Below are positions 1 through 9,530 of a stretch of DNA of 64,000 nt, one piece after another. Location: the NCBI RefSeq assembly GCF_036016195.1, contig NZ_JAYWTM010000024.1:1-64000 (forward strand), given 5' to 3'. Numbering within the stretch: the stretch's first letter is position 1; each line of letters begins with the position of its first letter. This DNA comes from Brenneria populi. GTDB lineage: Bacteria > Pseudomonadota > Gammaproteobacteria > Enterobacterales > Enterobacteriaceae. The translations under genes were made by a program, and so were the position numbers. The notes below the pieces were generated by a model, which was not told where the DNA came from, did no database searches, and was given only the letters and a program-made list of their open reading frames with translations.

Positions 1-187
1 CATAGCGAGGCGCTTGATGCATGTCAAAGGCGGAAACCACATATTTGTTCTGTTTGGCGAGAGAATGCGCAACTTGTTGCAATTCTGAGTGATAACGCGG
101 TGTTATCGTGAAATTTACCGCCGGGTAAGCGAGAGGATGGCGTTGAGATTGGCGGCGGGCGGCGAATGCCGCCCGCGCGATGGGGTA
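1..187. other. Window edge, no gene assigned
   Basis: Both strands are open for parts of this stretch, but no start codon with a ribosome binding site and no recognisable protein motif could be seen. It may hold the end or beginning of a gene that lies mostly outside the window. The last part carries a GC-rich hairpin, listed separately. Confidence 0.3.
155..176 (-). terminator. GC-rich hairpin after the racemase gene
   Basis: A 9-bp perfect stem (GCGGGCGGC / GCCGCCCGC) with a four-base GAAT loop lies 12 bases past the stop codon of the minus-strand racemase gene. There is no clear T-tract, so termination here is an inference from position and stem strength. Confidence 0.4.
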
Positions 188-904
188 TCAGGCCGCGGCT
201 TCGTTTCTATGCGTATGGGTGAAGTACCATTCGACGGTTTTTTTAATCAGCTCTTCGGTGGCGTCAATATAGCTTTCCGGCGATTTCCTGATCTCATCTT
301 CCAGGATAAGGGGGAGTTCGGTACAGCCCAGAATGATTTTTTCCACTCCGTCTTGCCGCATGCGATCTTTTATCGGCGCGAGTAGGCGATGAGCGCTTTG
401 CGCGTCGCCGGATTTATAAGCGTAAATGCTCTCCATCACCTGATTTTGTTCAGTTTCTGTCGGCGTGTGGCAGTGAATGTTATTTTTACTCAGTTTATTT
501 TGATAAATCTGCGCCTTAACGGTGGCGGTGGTCGCCAGTAAACCCACGTCGGCGATTTTTTTATCCTGAATAACCTGACAGGTCGCATCAATAATGCTGA
601 TCATTTCAACATGGGTGTGCAGTTTTAATTCATTAAACCAGTAGTGTGCGGTATTACACGGAATAATAATGCACTCGGCGCCGGCATTCTCCAATATTTT
701 CATATACTGAATCATTTTTTCCAGCGGCGACGCGCTATGGTCAAGAATGCATTTTGTTCTGTCTGGAATATCCGGAATGGAAACGGCGATCGTCGGAATA
801 TGATCCTGGTCGCGATAGGCGGGGGTGTTTTTGATCAACTTCTGCATGGCATCAACGGTTGCGCCCGGTCCCATACCGCCAAGAATACCTACTAAACTGT
901 TCAT
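188..904 (-). CDS. Aspartate/glutamate racemase family protein
   Basis: A 238-residue cytoplasmic protein of the cofactor-independent Asp/Glu racemase family, which interconverts L- and D-amino acids using two catalytic cysteines. The glycine-rich N-terminus (GILGGMGPGAT) and both cysteine motifs are visible: PCNTAH near residue 83 and GCTELP near residue 193. Length fits the YgeA/RacX-like branch (about 230 residues) better than MurI. It is divergent from a LysR regulator and close to a dicarboxylate/amino-acid symporter, which suggests an acidic amino acid substrate. Hydantoin racemase or another member of the superfamily cannot be excluded. Confidence 0.85.
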   Translation of the reverse strand: MNSLVGILGGMGPGATVDAMQKLIKNTPAYRDQDHIPTIAVSIPDIPDRTKCILDHSASPLEKMIQYMKILENAGAECIIIPCNTAHYWFNELKLHTHVEMISIIDATCQVIQDKKIADVGLLATTATVKAQIYQNKLSKNNIHCHTPTETEQNQVMESIYAYKSGDAQSAHRLLAPIKDRMRQDGVEKIILGCTELPLILEDEIRKSPESYIDATEELIKKTVEWYFTHTHRNEAAA

Positions 905-1054
905 GCTGCTTGCCTCATCGCGTTTTTGAAACTGAAGGCATCATTGCATATCTCCGCGCAATGTGAATTGCTAAATTCCCATTCGCTATGTATGATTTGC
1001 ATAGCTCGTCGGTTCTTCATGCTTTTCGTGGGTTTGTCAACGCGGTGAAATATC

Positions 1055-1945
1055 ATGCTGAATAATATAGAAACAAAGTGGCTCTATGATTTTATCGCTC
1101 TGGAGGAATATCGGAGTTTTACGGTTGCGGCGGAAAAAAGAAATATTTCTCAGTCGTCATTCAGCCGGCGTATTCGCGCGTTGGAAACGGCGATCGGTTT
1201 CGATATTTTTGACCGAACCTCATCGCCATTGCAATTAACGGAGCAGGGCAGGGTTTTTCATGCGCATATTCGTAATACGCTGGATGATTTAGAGTATCAA
1301 TTAAATAAGCTGCACGGCGGCAGTAACTATAAAAATAAAATCACTATCGCCGCAGCGCATTCGTTGTCGATTTTCATTATGCCGGAATTATTAAAGAACG
1401 TACCGGAATCTCAAGAAAAGATATTTTACGTTGAATCCATCGACGTGGACGAGGCGGTATTAAACTTAAAAGAAGGCCGCAGTGATTTCATTATCTCTTT
1501 CTATAATGAGGATTTGATGTCCGAGCCTTTTATGCATGCGAAAATACTGGAATCCCGTCTGTATCCCGTCTGCGCGTGCGACGGCGAGGGGCGGCCGCTG
1601 TTTGATGTCAAGGCTCCGGCGGCGCCGTTGCTGAATTATACCGATAACAGCTATATGGGGCGTCAGGTAAACCGTTATCTCGCCGGCATCGACGGCAATA
1701 AATTCGCCATCACCTTTGTTTCATCCATGAGCGATCTGCTGAAGCGCATGACCAAACAGGGGTTTGGCATCGCCTGGCTGCCGGACTATTCGATTCAGGA
1801 CGAGCTGCGGGACAAAACGCTCGCCGTCGTCGATCTGGAAAATGCGGTGATGCGGATGGGGGTTTATATCTATCGGCTTGATACCAAGCTGAATATGGCG
1901 TCGGAAAAGTTCTGGCGTTATGTGAAAAGCCTGCGCCGGCATTAG
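1055..1945 (+). CDS. LysR family transcriptional regulator
   Basis: A 296-residue LysR-type regulator. The N-terminal winged helix-turn-helix (residues about 8-67) contains the typical run FTVAAEKRNISQSSFSRRIRALE, followed by a linker helix and a LysR substrate-binding domain. It is transcribed away from the racemase gene across a 150-bp gap that presumably holds both promoters, so regulation of the racemase is the simplest inference. The effector is unknown. The gene ends just before a strong bidirectional terminator. Confidence 0.9.
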   Translation: MLNNIETKWLYDFIALEEYRSFTVAAEKRNISQSSFSRRIRALETAIGFDIFDRTSSPLQLTEQGRVFHAHIRNTLDDLEYQLNKLHGGSNYKNKITIAAAHSLSIFIMPELLKNVPESQEKIFYVESIDVDEAVLNLKEGRSDFIISFYNEDLMSEPFMHAKILESRLYPVCACDGEGRPLFDVKAPAAPLLNYTDNSYMGRQVNRYLAGIDGNKFAITFVSSMSDLLKRMTKQGFGIAWLPDYSIQDELRDKTLAVVDLENAVMRMGVYIYRLDTKLNMASEKFWRYVKSLRRH

Positions 1946-1956
1946 CCGGTAAAAAT

Positions 1957-1985
1957 AAAACGGCGGCCGTCAAGGCCGCCGTTTC
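1957..1985. terminator. Bidirectional intrinsic terminator
   Basis: An 11-bp stem (AAACGGCGGCC / GGCCGCCGTTT) with a short loop lies between the convergent LysR gene and symporter gene. Flanking A-rich and T-rich bases allow use in both directions. Confidence 0.8.
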
Positions 1986-2006
1986 AAAGGCAACGCGAGC
2001 GATTAA

Positions 2007-3302
2007 TTACCGATTCGCGCTAGCCTCTTCATACTCAATCTCTTCATCTTCCTCTTCCTCCGGCGCGCCGATGCTGTTTTCCAGCTTGGCGACAACGGCG
2101 GTAGAAATACTGTTGCCGATAACGTTGGTCGCGGTGCGGCCCATATCCAGGAATTGGTCGATACCGATAATCAGCAGAATGCCGGCTTCCGGCAGGCTGA
2201 ACATCGGCAGCGTTGCGGCCACCACCACCACGGAAGCGCGCGCCACGCCCGCCATGCCTTTACTGGTGATCATCAGCGTCAGCAGAATCAGAATTTGCTG
2301 CGTCAGGCTTAAATCGATGTTGTAGGCCTGGGCGATAAATAGGATGGCGAAAGACTGGTACATCATTGAACCGTCAAGGTTGAATGAGTAGCCCAGCGGC
2401 AGCACGAAGCTGGTGATTTTCTTTGGCACGCCGAACTTGGTCAGCGCTTCCATGGTTTTCGGATAGGCCGATTCGCTGCTGGCCGTGGCGAAGGCCAGCA
2501 TGGTCGGTTCGCGGATCAGTTTTCCCAGCGTGACGATCGGCTTGCCGAGGAATGCGTAGCCTACCAGGAACAACACCGCCCACAGCACTATCAGACCGAG
2601 ATAGAATTCGCCAATCAGTCTGCCGAAGTCGTACAGCAGGCCCAGCCCCTGGGTGGTGATGGCGGAGGCGATGGCGGCGAAGACGGCGATGGGCGCCAGG
2701 CTCATCACGTAATCCGTCACGCGGAACATGATCTTGGCCAGTTCTTCGATCATGGATGAAATGACGCTCGCATTTTTGTTTTTGTGCTTCACATAGGCGA
2801 GCGCAGAGCCGAAGAACAGGGAGAACACCAGAATTTGCAGGATTTCGTTGTTCGCCATCGCTTCCACGATGCTTTTCGGGAAAATATGGCTGATGAAGCT
2901 CTTAAGCGTAAAGCCATCGGTGTTCAGACCGGTGGCGACATGGGCGGACGCGGCCGGAATTTCCAGATTCATGTCGGCGCCGGGCTGGAAGAAATTCGCC
3001 AAAGCCATGCCGATAATCAAGGAGAGAATCGAGGCGGTGATGAACCAGGTCATGGCTTTTAGGCCGATACGCCCGACGGCAGAAGAGTTGCCCATACTGG
3101 CCAGACCCGAAACCAGCGTGGCGAATACCAGCGGCGCGATGATCATCTTGATCAGACGTAGGAAGATATCGGTAACCATATTGAAATAAGAGGCCACTTC
3201 TTTCGCGCGCCCGCCTTCAAGATACTGATGACATAGCCATCCTATTAATATCCCTAATATGATAGCCACGACTATCTGTATAAGTAACTTCTGCCTTTGC
3301 AT
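2007..3302 (-). CDS. Dicarboxylate/amino acid:cation symporter (DAACS family)
   Basis: A 431-residue inner-membrane carrier of the GltP/DctA family that imports glutamate, aspartate or C4-dicarboxylates with protons or sodium. Family motifs are present: the serine-rich hairpin ATASSESAYPKT, the GYSFNLDGS segment and the C-terminal D-x-x-R-T-x-x-N signature (DMGRTATN). The start at 3302 (MQRQKLL) is chosen because a GAGG ribosome site precedes it by 7 bases; a longer open frame extends to 3374 but adds an unlikely non-hydrophobic leader. The C-terminus is unusually acidic (EEEEDEEIEYEE). Substrate is inferred only. The nearby racemase suggests acidic amino acids. Confidence 0.85.
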   Translation of the reverse strand: MQRQKLLIQIVVAIILGILIGWLCHQYLEGGRAKEVASYFNMVTDIFLRLIKMIIAPLVFATLVSGLASMGNSSAVGRIGLKAMTWFITASILSLIIGMALANFFQPGADMNLEIPAASAHVATGLNTDGFTLKSFISHIFPKSIVEAMANNEILQILVFSLFFGSALAYVKHKNKNASVISSMIEELAKIMFRVTDYVMSLAPIAVFAAIASAITTQGLGLLYDFGRLIGEFYLGLIVLWAVLFLVGYAFLGKPIVTLGKLIREPTMLAFATASSESAYPKTMEALTKFGVPKKITSFVLPLGYSFNLDGSMMYQSFAILFIAQAYNIDLSLTQQILILLTLMITSKGMAGVARASVVVVAATLPMFSLPEAGILLIIGIDQFLDMGRTATNVIGNSISTAVVAKLENSIGAPEEEEDEEIEYEEASANR

Positions 3303-4121
3303 GTTAACCTCATGTTGATGAATAAGATTCAGACAACACACAGTATTATTGTTATGTGATGGATCGATGCGCATTCCTTGAACGCAAAAAATCCAGCACC
3401 CTTACTGTTATTGGGGTGTTGTATCTGACTGCCTGATATTACATGGATTTTTGTCTTTTACCGTTTTTTTCTATGTGACGGGTGGCAAATTATAACAATT
3501 TGATGAAAAAAATACATGTCTAACGGGGGCGTCATGACCTCCGATGGCGGCAATCTCTGTAAAACAACGGCAAATATATTTGGAATAAAAAATATAAGAA
3601 ACAAATAGTTGAGCTGCGGTTTTTCAGATCGATTGTGAAAAATGGCTAGATATTAGATTTTCTTATGATAGAGCGCCTATTAGCAATAAATAAAATTTTA
3701 TTAGGCCTTTCTCTGCCGGCTTTATTATGGCGATTTAATTTCTCTTGCCGTCATCAAAAGATTATGCGTTCGCCCGTTATCAATATTATTGCCAAATACC
3801 CGTCGTCGCCGCTCATTATTTCCGCAATAAAAATAACGGAATGGGAAATAATTGTTTTATTTTGATAAATAAAAGTATTAATTATGTTAACGGTGGCGCC
3901 CCGCCGCGATATTAGCGGCATACCCCGCATAAAGCGGCGCGATGCGCATCGCGCTGGGGGCGTGTTGAAATGAGTAAATGATTCTTCACGCTCTTTTCTG
4001 CCAGGAAAGCGCCGCTTAAGCACGATGCAGATCAACCTATTGGCATGCCGACATAGGTTTTTTGTTCGTTAACTCCTACACTATTAACCACATTATTCAT
4101 GGTGATTTTATTGCGGTAACT
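3303..4121. other. AT-rich intergenic region
   Basis: About 0.8 kb between the symporter and the activator gene. Short open frames exist here (for example 3665-3865 plus and 3754-4035 minus) but none has a good ribosome site or recognisable motif. The region presumably holds the promoters of both flanking divergent genes. No convincing operator was seen. Confidence 0.4.
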
Positions 4122-6293
4122 ATGGCGATACGGTTGACAGATTCTCCATCAAGGTTGTCGATTCTATGGCAGGATACGCTGCTGAAGGCGTCGCAGACGC
4201 TGTTGCAGCAGCGCAGCATTGATACTCTGTTACACGTATTGGATAGTCTCTCTTTTTCGGTGGTGCGCTTCGGGCGGGTCAATCTGCTGCTGATCGATCC
4301 CCTGCATAATCAGGCCGCATTTTACTATCACGACCGCGATGCGCACGAAGTTCGCCGTAGCGAAGAAACCCTGTCGTTATTGGACGGTCCGGGCGATATC
4401 GTATGGAATACCCATACGCTGCTGCATTGCGACGGGGTTCATTTTCAGCATGATTTTCCCCGCCTGATGAGTCAGCCGGTTTACGCCGGACTCAGCGACT
4501 ACTGCCAGCTGCCGTTATTGACGGCGCACCGCCCGTTGGGGGGCATTGAATTCATCAAAACGGACGGTAGCCGCTTTGACGACGGTGAAATCGTTTTTTT
4601 TCAGGCGCTGTCCGGCGTGGTTACGCTGGCGCTGGAAAACATCGGCGAACGGGAGCAAGCGCGGCGTGAAGAGGAGATGCTGCGCCATGAGCGCGACCAC
4701 TTCCGTATTCTGGTGGATGTGACCAACACCGTTATTTCCAAACTGGAACTGAAGGCGCTGGCGCAGGAGGTCTCCAAAGAGATCCACCGCTTTTTTAATA
4801 TCGATTTCGTGGCCCTGACTTTTCGGGATAACGATGACGATGATAAGACGCTGAAGTATTACGCGACGCACTATCGTCCCGGACAGAGCCCGCGTCTGGG
4901 GGAAGGGGAGCTGGCGCTGGAAGAGATGCTGGCGGCCGAGGTCATACGCACCCAGGAACCCATGCTGATTAATCATCGCGACCGGAACGCTCAGCCCGGC
5001 CGGCCACGCAGCCTGGCGCAGTGGTTCGACGGCGGATTGCATCATGCCTGTCTGCTGCCGCTGGCTTTCGGCAATCGCGTTCTGGGCGTACTGGAGCTGG
5101 CCCACGGTATCGAACTGTCGGTCAATGACGCGGAGATGAAGCTGCTGCGCCAGATTGCGTCGCGCATCGCCATTGCGCTGGATAACGCGCTGGCCTATCA
5201 GCAGATTAGCCGCCTGAAAGATAGCCTGATCCATGAAAATTTCTACCTGACGGAGCAGTTGACCGAACACAGCCAAAGCGTGGGCGGCGAAGCCTTTGGC
5301 GAAATTATCGGCCGCAGCGCCGCCATTCGTCAGGTGCTGGAGCAGGTGGAAATGGTGGCCGGCAGCGACAGCACCGTGCTGATTCTGGGAGAGACCGGAA
5401 CCGGGAAAGAGCTGATTGCCCGCGCCATCCATAGCCTGAGCCCGCGTAACGGCAAACGCATGGTGAAAATGAATTGCGCGGCCATTCCTTCCGGATTGCT
5501 GGAGAGCGATCTGTTCGGGCACGAGAAAGGCGCCTTTACCGGCGCCACTGCTCAGCGGCAAGGGCGTTTTGAAATGGCGGATAACGGCACGCTATTTCTG
5601 GACGAGGTGGGCGATATTCCTTTAGAGCTGCAGCCGAAACTGCTGCGGGTATTGCAGGAGCGGGAAATAGAACGCCTGGGCGGCAGTAAAGTGATCTCCG
5701 TTGATGTGCGCTTGATCGCCGCCACCAACCGCGATTTGAAACAGATGGTGGCCGATCGGGAATATCGCAGCGATCTCTATTATCGGCTGAATGTCTTTCC
5801 TATCGTGATCCCGCCGTTGCGCGAGCGTCCCGAGGATATTCCGCTGCTGGCGAAGTTTTTTACCCGCAAGATTGCGCGGCGGATGAATAGAAACATCGAT
5901 AGCATTCCTTGCGACATGTTGCGTCAGCTCAGTAAGCTGCCCTGGCCGGGCAATGTGCGCGAATTGGAAAACGTGATTGAAAGGGCGGTGATCCTGACGA
6001 AAGGCGCCACGCTCAATCTGCAGCTGGCGGAATTGCAATACCCTCAGCCCGCGTCAAGCGGGCCTAAAACGCCGGAGATAACGGCAAAAAACGCTCCGGC
6101 GGCGTCGCCGGCGATCGCGGATGACGAAGAGCTGTCCGAACGCCAGCGGATTATTCAGGTGTTGAAGGAGACCAACGGCATCGTCGCCGGGCCGAAAGGC
6201 GCCGCCGCGCGGCTGGGATTGAAACGCACCACGCTGCTGTCGCGCATGCAGCGCATGGGAATTTCCGTTAAGGCGATTGAGGAGATGGAGTAA
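4122..6293 (+). CDS. fhlA: Sigma-54-dependent activator, FhlA/HyfR type
   Basis: About 723 residues, close throughout to E. coli FhlA, the formate-sensing activator of formate hydrogenlyase. Order: two GAF-type sensor domains (about residues 1-360), a AAA+ domain (about 370-610) with Walker A GETGTGKE, the sigma-54 contact loop GAFTGA and Walker B LFLDEV, then a Fis-type helix-turn-helix at the C-terminus (AAARLGLKRTTLLSRMQRMG). The start at 4122 is uncertain: an upstream in-frame TTG at 4062 would add 20 residues and neither has a strong ribosome site. It lies beside fdhF, hydN and the hyf operon. Matching sigma-54 promoters (9268-9283, 23750-23765) make it their likely activator. HyfR is an equally fair name. 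Confidence 0.9.
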   Translation: MAIRLTDSPSRLSILWQDTLLKASQTLLQQRSIDTLLHVLDSLSFSVVRFGRVNLLLIDPLHNQAAFYYHDRDAHEVRRSEETLSLLDGPGDIVWNTHTLLHCDGVHFQHDFPRLMSQPVYAGLSDYCQLPLLTAHRPLGGIEFIKTDGSRFDDGEIVFFQALSGVVTLALENIGEREQARREEEMLRHERDHFRILVDVTNTVISKLELKALAQEVSKEIHRFFNIDFVALTFRDNDDDDKTLKYYATHYRPGQSPRLGEGELALEEMLAAEVIRTQEPMLINHRDRNAQPGRPRSLAQWFDGGLHHACLLPLAFGNRVLGVLELAHGIELSVNDAEMKLLRQIASRIAIALDNALAYQQISRLKDSLIHENFYLTEQLTEHSQSVGGEAFGEIIGRSAAIRQVLEQVEMVAGSDSTVLILGETGTGKELIARAIHSLSPRNGKRMVKMNCAAIPSGLLESDLFGHEKGAFTGATAQRQGRFEMADNGTLFLDEVGDIPLELQPKLLRVLQEREIERLGGSKVISVDVRLIAATNRDLKQMVADREYRSDLYYRLNVFPIVIPPLRERPEDIPLLAKFFTRKIARRMNRNIDSIPCDMLRQLSKLPWPGNVRELENVIERAVILTKGATLNLQLAELQYPQPASSGPKTPEITAKNAPAASPAIADDEELSERQRIIQVLKETNGIVAGPKGAAARLGLKRTTLLSRMQRMGISVKAIEEME

Positions 6294-6327
6294 ATGGCGG
6301 ATCATATTCCGCCGCTTCCGCTCCAGC

Positions 6328-6420
6328 GTCGTCATCCCCGCGCAGGCGGGGAGCTGCCTCTCCAGACGACTCGGCGTCGCCTGCGATGCCCGCCTACTGC
6401 CGCGGGCATGACGGGGAAGG
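6328..6420. repeat. GC-rich imperfect inverted repeat
   Basis: Between the convergent activator and fdhF genes lies a stretch whose ends are roughly inverted copies (GTCATCCCCGCGC near 6332 and GCGGGCATGACGGGG near 6406). This looks like a dispersed palindromic repeat. It could fold into a long hairpin that ends both transcripts. Confidence 0.5.
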
Positions 6421-6458
6421 CGCGCGGCATTGCCGGGGCGGTAGCGCCCGCCCCGGGG

Positions 6459-8609
6459 TTATCCGAGCTCCTCCGCCGTTTTACGCAGATGGGACTTCAG
6501 CTGGCTGTACTCCTGTCGGACATAATTTTCCGCCCATTGCTGATTCTCTATCGCTTCCAGCCTGACCGCGCAATATTTGTATTCCGGCGTTTTTGATATG
6601 GGATCGAGGTGATCCAGCGTCAGTTCGTTGCAGGCGCCGATCCACCACTGATAGGTCATATAAACCGCGCCTTTATTGACGCGTTCGCTGACGGCGACGC
6701 GGGTGATCACTTTTCCGCGTCGCGAAGAGACCCAGGCCAGCTGCTGATCGCGCAGTCCCAGGCGTTCGGCATCCTGCGGATTGACCTGCACGTAGCCGGG
6801 TTCGTCCGCCAGCGTTTGCAGCGCGGTGCAGTTGCCGGTCATGGAGCGGCAGGAGTAGTGGCCGACTTCGCGCACGGTGCACAGCGCCAGCGGGTACTCC
6901 TCATCGACCCGCTCCATCGGCGGGCGCCATTCGGTGGCGAACAGCAGTCCTTTGCCGCCGGGGCGGTCAAAGTGGTTGCCGGCGTACAGCCAGGGGGTGC
7001 CGGGGCTCTCTTCCGTCGTGCAGGGCCAGGGCACGTAGCCCAGCCCCGCCATTTTCTCGTAGGTCGCGCCGTAGTACAGCGGGCATAACTGGCGCAGCTC
7101 GTCCCAGATCTCCTGGGTGTTGTTGTAGTGCATCGGATAGCCGAGCGCGGTCGCCATCAGGCTGATGATTTCCCAGTCGGGTTTGACATCTCCTTTAGGC
7201 TCCACCGCCTTGTAAAAACGCTGAAAGCCGCGGTCGGCGGCGGAATAGACGCCCTCGTGTTCGCCCCATGACGTCGCCGGCAGGATCACGTCGGCCACCG
7301 ACGCGGTTTTGGTCATGAAGATATCCTGTACGATCAGCAGTTCCAGTTCGTTAAACGCTTCGCGCATCATGGAGAGGTCGGGTTCGGTTTGCAGCGGATC
7401 TTCGCCCATCACGTAGTTCGCTCTGATTTTCCCCTCTTTTATTTTGTGCGGCACATCGGTCAGCGAATAGCCGATTTTGTCCGGCAGGCTCGGCACGCCC
7501 CAGGCGCTGGCGAATTTATGACGGATGTGCTCGTCGGTAACCGATTGATAGCCGGGAAACATATTCGGCAGGGCGCCCATATCGCAGGCGCCTTGCACGT
7601 TATTTTGTCCGCGCACCGGGCCGACGCCCACGTTGGGACGGCCGAGATTACCGGTCAGCAGCGCCAGCCCGGAGAGCCCCTTGACCACATCCACGCCCTG
7701 CCCCCACTGACAGACGCCCATGCCCCACAAAATGGTGGCGGATGGAGCGGCGGCAAACATGCGCATCGCCTCGCGTACCAGCGAAGGAGCCAGGCCGGTG
7801 ATATCGGCGACGTATTCCGGCGTATATTTGGCGACGATCCGGCTATACTCCTCGAACCCTTCCGTATAGCGCGCGACATACTCCTGGTTATACAGTCCCT
7901 CATCGATCAGCACGTTGGCGAAGGCGTTGACCAGCGCCATATTGGAGCCGTTTTTCAGCGGCAGCCACAGGTCGGCGATGCGCGCGGTTTCGATATGGCG
8001 CGGATCGCACACAATGATTTTGGCGCCGCGCTCTTTGGCCTTCAGGATTCGGCGGGCGACGATAGGGTGCGAATCGGCGGCGTTATAGCCGAACACCAGG
8101 ATGCATTCGGTGTGCTCGATTTCGTTGATGGAATTGCTCATCGCCCCGTTGCCCAGGGTCACTCGCAGGCCGGCGACGGAAGGGCCGTGGCAGACGCGGG
8201 CGCAGCAGTCAACGTTGTTGTTGCCGGTGACGGCGCGCGCGAATTTTTGCATCACATAGTTGGTTTCATTGCCGGGGCCGCGCGACGATCCGGTATGCAT
8301 AATGGATTCGGCGCCGTACTTCTCTTTGATGGCTTTCAGGCGCGAGCTGGCGAAGGTTATGGCTTCATCCCAGGACACCGCCTGAAAGGGGTCGCCTTTA
8401 CGGCGCCGGATCAGCGGCTGTTTCAAGCGCGGCGTCAATAGTTTGGTGTCGTTAAGAAAATCCCAGCCGTAATAGCCTTTAAGGCACAGTTCGCCTTCGT
8501 TGGTATGACCGTTGGCGCCCTCCGCGCCAACCACTTTTCCATTTTCAACCAGCAGGTTAATTTTGCAGCCCGATCCGCAATAGGGACAGACGGTAATAAC
8601 TTTCCGCAT
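6459..8609 (-). CDS. fdhF: Formate dehydrogenase H, cysteine (selenium-free) form
   Basis: A 716-residue molybdopterin oxidoreductase aligning along its length with E. coli FDH-H, which oxidises formate to CO2 and passes electrons through HycB/HydN-type ferredoxins to the hydrogenase. The N-terminal [4Fe-4S] ligands C8, C11, C15 and C42, followed by K44, are present. At position 140, selenocysteine (UGA) in E. coli, this gene has Cys encoded by TGC, next to the conserved H141. No selenocysteine insertion is therefore needed. It lies downstream of hydN, with which it probably forms a two-gene operon from the sigma-54 promoter at 9268-9283. Confidence 0.93.
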   Translation of the reverse strand: MRKVITVCPYCGSGCKINLLVENGKVVGAEGANGHTNEGELCLKGYYGWDFLNDTKLLTPRLKQPLIRRRKGDPFQAVSWDEAITFASSRLKAIKEKYGAESIMHTGSSRGPGNETNYVMQKFARAVTGNNNVDCCARVCHGPSVAGLRVTLGNGAMSNSINEIEHTECILVFGYNAADSHPIVARRILKAKERGAKIIVCDPRHIETARIADLWLPLKNGSNMALVNAFANVLIDEGLYNQEYVARYTEGFEEYSRIVAKYTPEYVADITGLAPSLVREAMRMFAAAPSATILWGMGVCQWGQGVDVVKGLSGLALLTGNLGRPNVGVGPVRGQNNVQGACDMGALPNMFPGYQSVTDEHIRHKFASAWGVPSLPDKIGYSLTDVPHKIKEGKIRANYVMGEDPLQTEPDLSMMREAFNELELLIVQDIFMTKTASVADVILPATSWGEHEGVYSAADRGFQRFYKAVEPKGDVKPDWEIISLMATALGYPMHYNNTQEIWDELRQLCPLYYGATYEKMAGLGYVPWPCTTEESPGTPWLYAGNHFDRPGGKGLLFATEWRPPMERVDEEYPLALCTVREVGHYSCRSMTGNCTALQTLADEPGYVQVNPQDAERLGLRDQQLAWVSSRRGKVITRVAVSERVNKGAVYMTYQWWIGACNELTLDHLDPISKTPEYKYCAVRLEAIENQQWAENYVRQEYSQLKSHLRKTAEELG

Positions 8610-8648
8610 GATGACTCTTCTCCTTCAGCGTGCCTTGAGCGGCACCGT

Positions 8649-9191
8649 TCAGAACTGTATGCCCGCGGCGTCATCGAGCGCCGCACGCCGCTGTTTTTGC
8701 CGGATCATGGCTTGAATGTCGTCATGACCGATCGTTCGTAAGGCTTTGGTCGGACAAACTTCGACGCAGGCGGGGCCCGCCGCGCGCCCTTCGCAGAGAT
8801 CGCATTTCTGCGCCTCGGCTTTGATGCACAGCCCCAGCGTCTGGTAATGGTCGACGCGCGCGACCGGCTTCCCGATCACCGACATGGCGCCGTAGGGACA
8901 GGCCACGACGCATGTCTTACAGCCGATACATTTTTCCTGCAGCACCTTGATATGGTCATCCGCGCGGATAATGGCGCCGTTGGGACACACGCTGGCGCAG
9001 GGGGCGTCCTCGCACTGACGGCACTGAACGGTGGTGCTGATATTCATCCCCTTGACCACCCTGAGGCGCGGTGAAAAGCGTTCAGGGGATAATGAAGTCG
9101 TTTTGCCGTCGCCGTGGGCCAATACGCAGGCAATTTCACAGGTGCGGCAGCCAATACATTTCTTTGAATCTGCAATAACGAAGCGGTTCAT
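8649..9191 (-). CDS. hydN: Ferredoxin-like electron transfer protein HydN
   Basis: A 180-residue iron-sulfur protein with four [4Fe-4S] cysteine clusters (CIGCRTCEIAC, CRQCEDAPCASVC, CIGCKTCVVAC and CDLCEGRAAGPACVEVC). It is strongly similar to E. coli HydN, a partner of formate dehydrogenase H and also close to HycB. It is the first gene of the hydN-fdhF pair and likely carries electrons from FdhF to the hydrogenase-4 complex. No separate hycB is present in the window, so it may fill that role too. Confidence 0.9.
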   Translation of the reverse strand: MNRFVIADSKKCIGCRTCEIACVLAHGDGKTTSLSPERFSPRLRVVKGMNISTTVQCRQCEDAPCASVCPNGAIIRADDHIKVLQEKCIGCKTCVVACPYGAMSVIGKPVARVDHYQTLGLCIKAEAQKCDLCEGRAAGPACVEVCPTKALRTIGHDDIQAMIRQKQRRAALDDAAGIQF

Positions 9192-9267
9192 AACATCGTC
9201 TCCAACCCGGAGTCAGGTGAAAAATCATGGTGTCGATAGCGCAAGCGGCGACACTTCACCACCGGTA

Positions 9268-9283
9268 AGCATGCTTTATGCCA
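9268..9283 (-). promoter_or_regulatory. Sigma-54 promoter of hydN-fdhF
   Basis: Read on the minus strand the sequence is TGGCAT-AAAGC-ATGCT. It matches the -24/-12 consensus TGGCAC-N5-TTGCW at all but two positions and has the essential GG and GC correctly spaced. It lies about 75 bp ahead of the hydN start codon. The same -12 element ATGCT recurs in the hyfA promoter. Confidence 0.75.
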
Positions 9284-9357
9284 AGAATGGCTTTTTTGTT
9301 TAACTGTATGAATAATAATATTTTTATTTTTATTTTGTTTGCGGAAGTCCGATTGAA

Positions 9358-9404
9358 ACGGCAATGATGACGACGGCAGGCGGCGGTTTCGGCAGATTTG
9401 ACGA
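9358..9404. promoter_or_regulatory. Tandem candidate activator sites (UAS) upstream of hydN
   Basis: Two half-palindromic boxes, ACGGCA-N4-TGACGA (9358-9373) and TCGGCA-N4-TGACGA (9389-9404), lie about 80-130 bp upstream of the sigma-54 promoter. They match the architecture of the boxes upstream of hyfA. Binding by the FhlA/HyfR-type protein is inferred. Confidence 0.5.
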
Positions 9405-9530
9405 CAGGGCGGCGGCGGGGAAACGCACGAATCATCAAAAGATGAATTTTTTATGACGGTTTTTGTAAAAAAATTCCTGACCAGGAGAGTAATGTTTGTT
9501 TACTAAGATATAGTAACGTCAGGTACTATC

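Noticed and set aside
3665..4035. Short frames on both strands in the gap before the activator gene
   Set aside because: They have AT-biased codons, no ribosome site and no recognisable domain.
4062..4121. TTG at 4062 as start of the FhlA-type activator
   Set aside because: There is no clear ribosome site and the extra 20 residues have no counterpart in E. coli FhlA. The ATG at 4122 is preferred, though its own ribosome site is also weak.
4515..5561. 348-codon open frame on the minus strand
   Set aside because: It is antisense to the FhlA-type activator, with no supporting motif.
7389..8441. 350-codon open frame on the plus strand
   Set aside because: It is antisense to fdhF, with composition typical of a shadow frame and no ribosome site or family signature.
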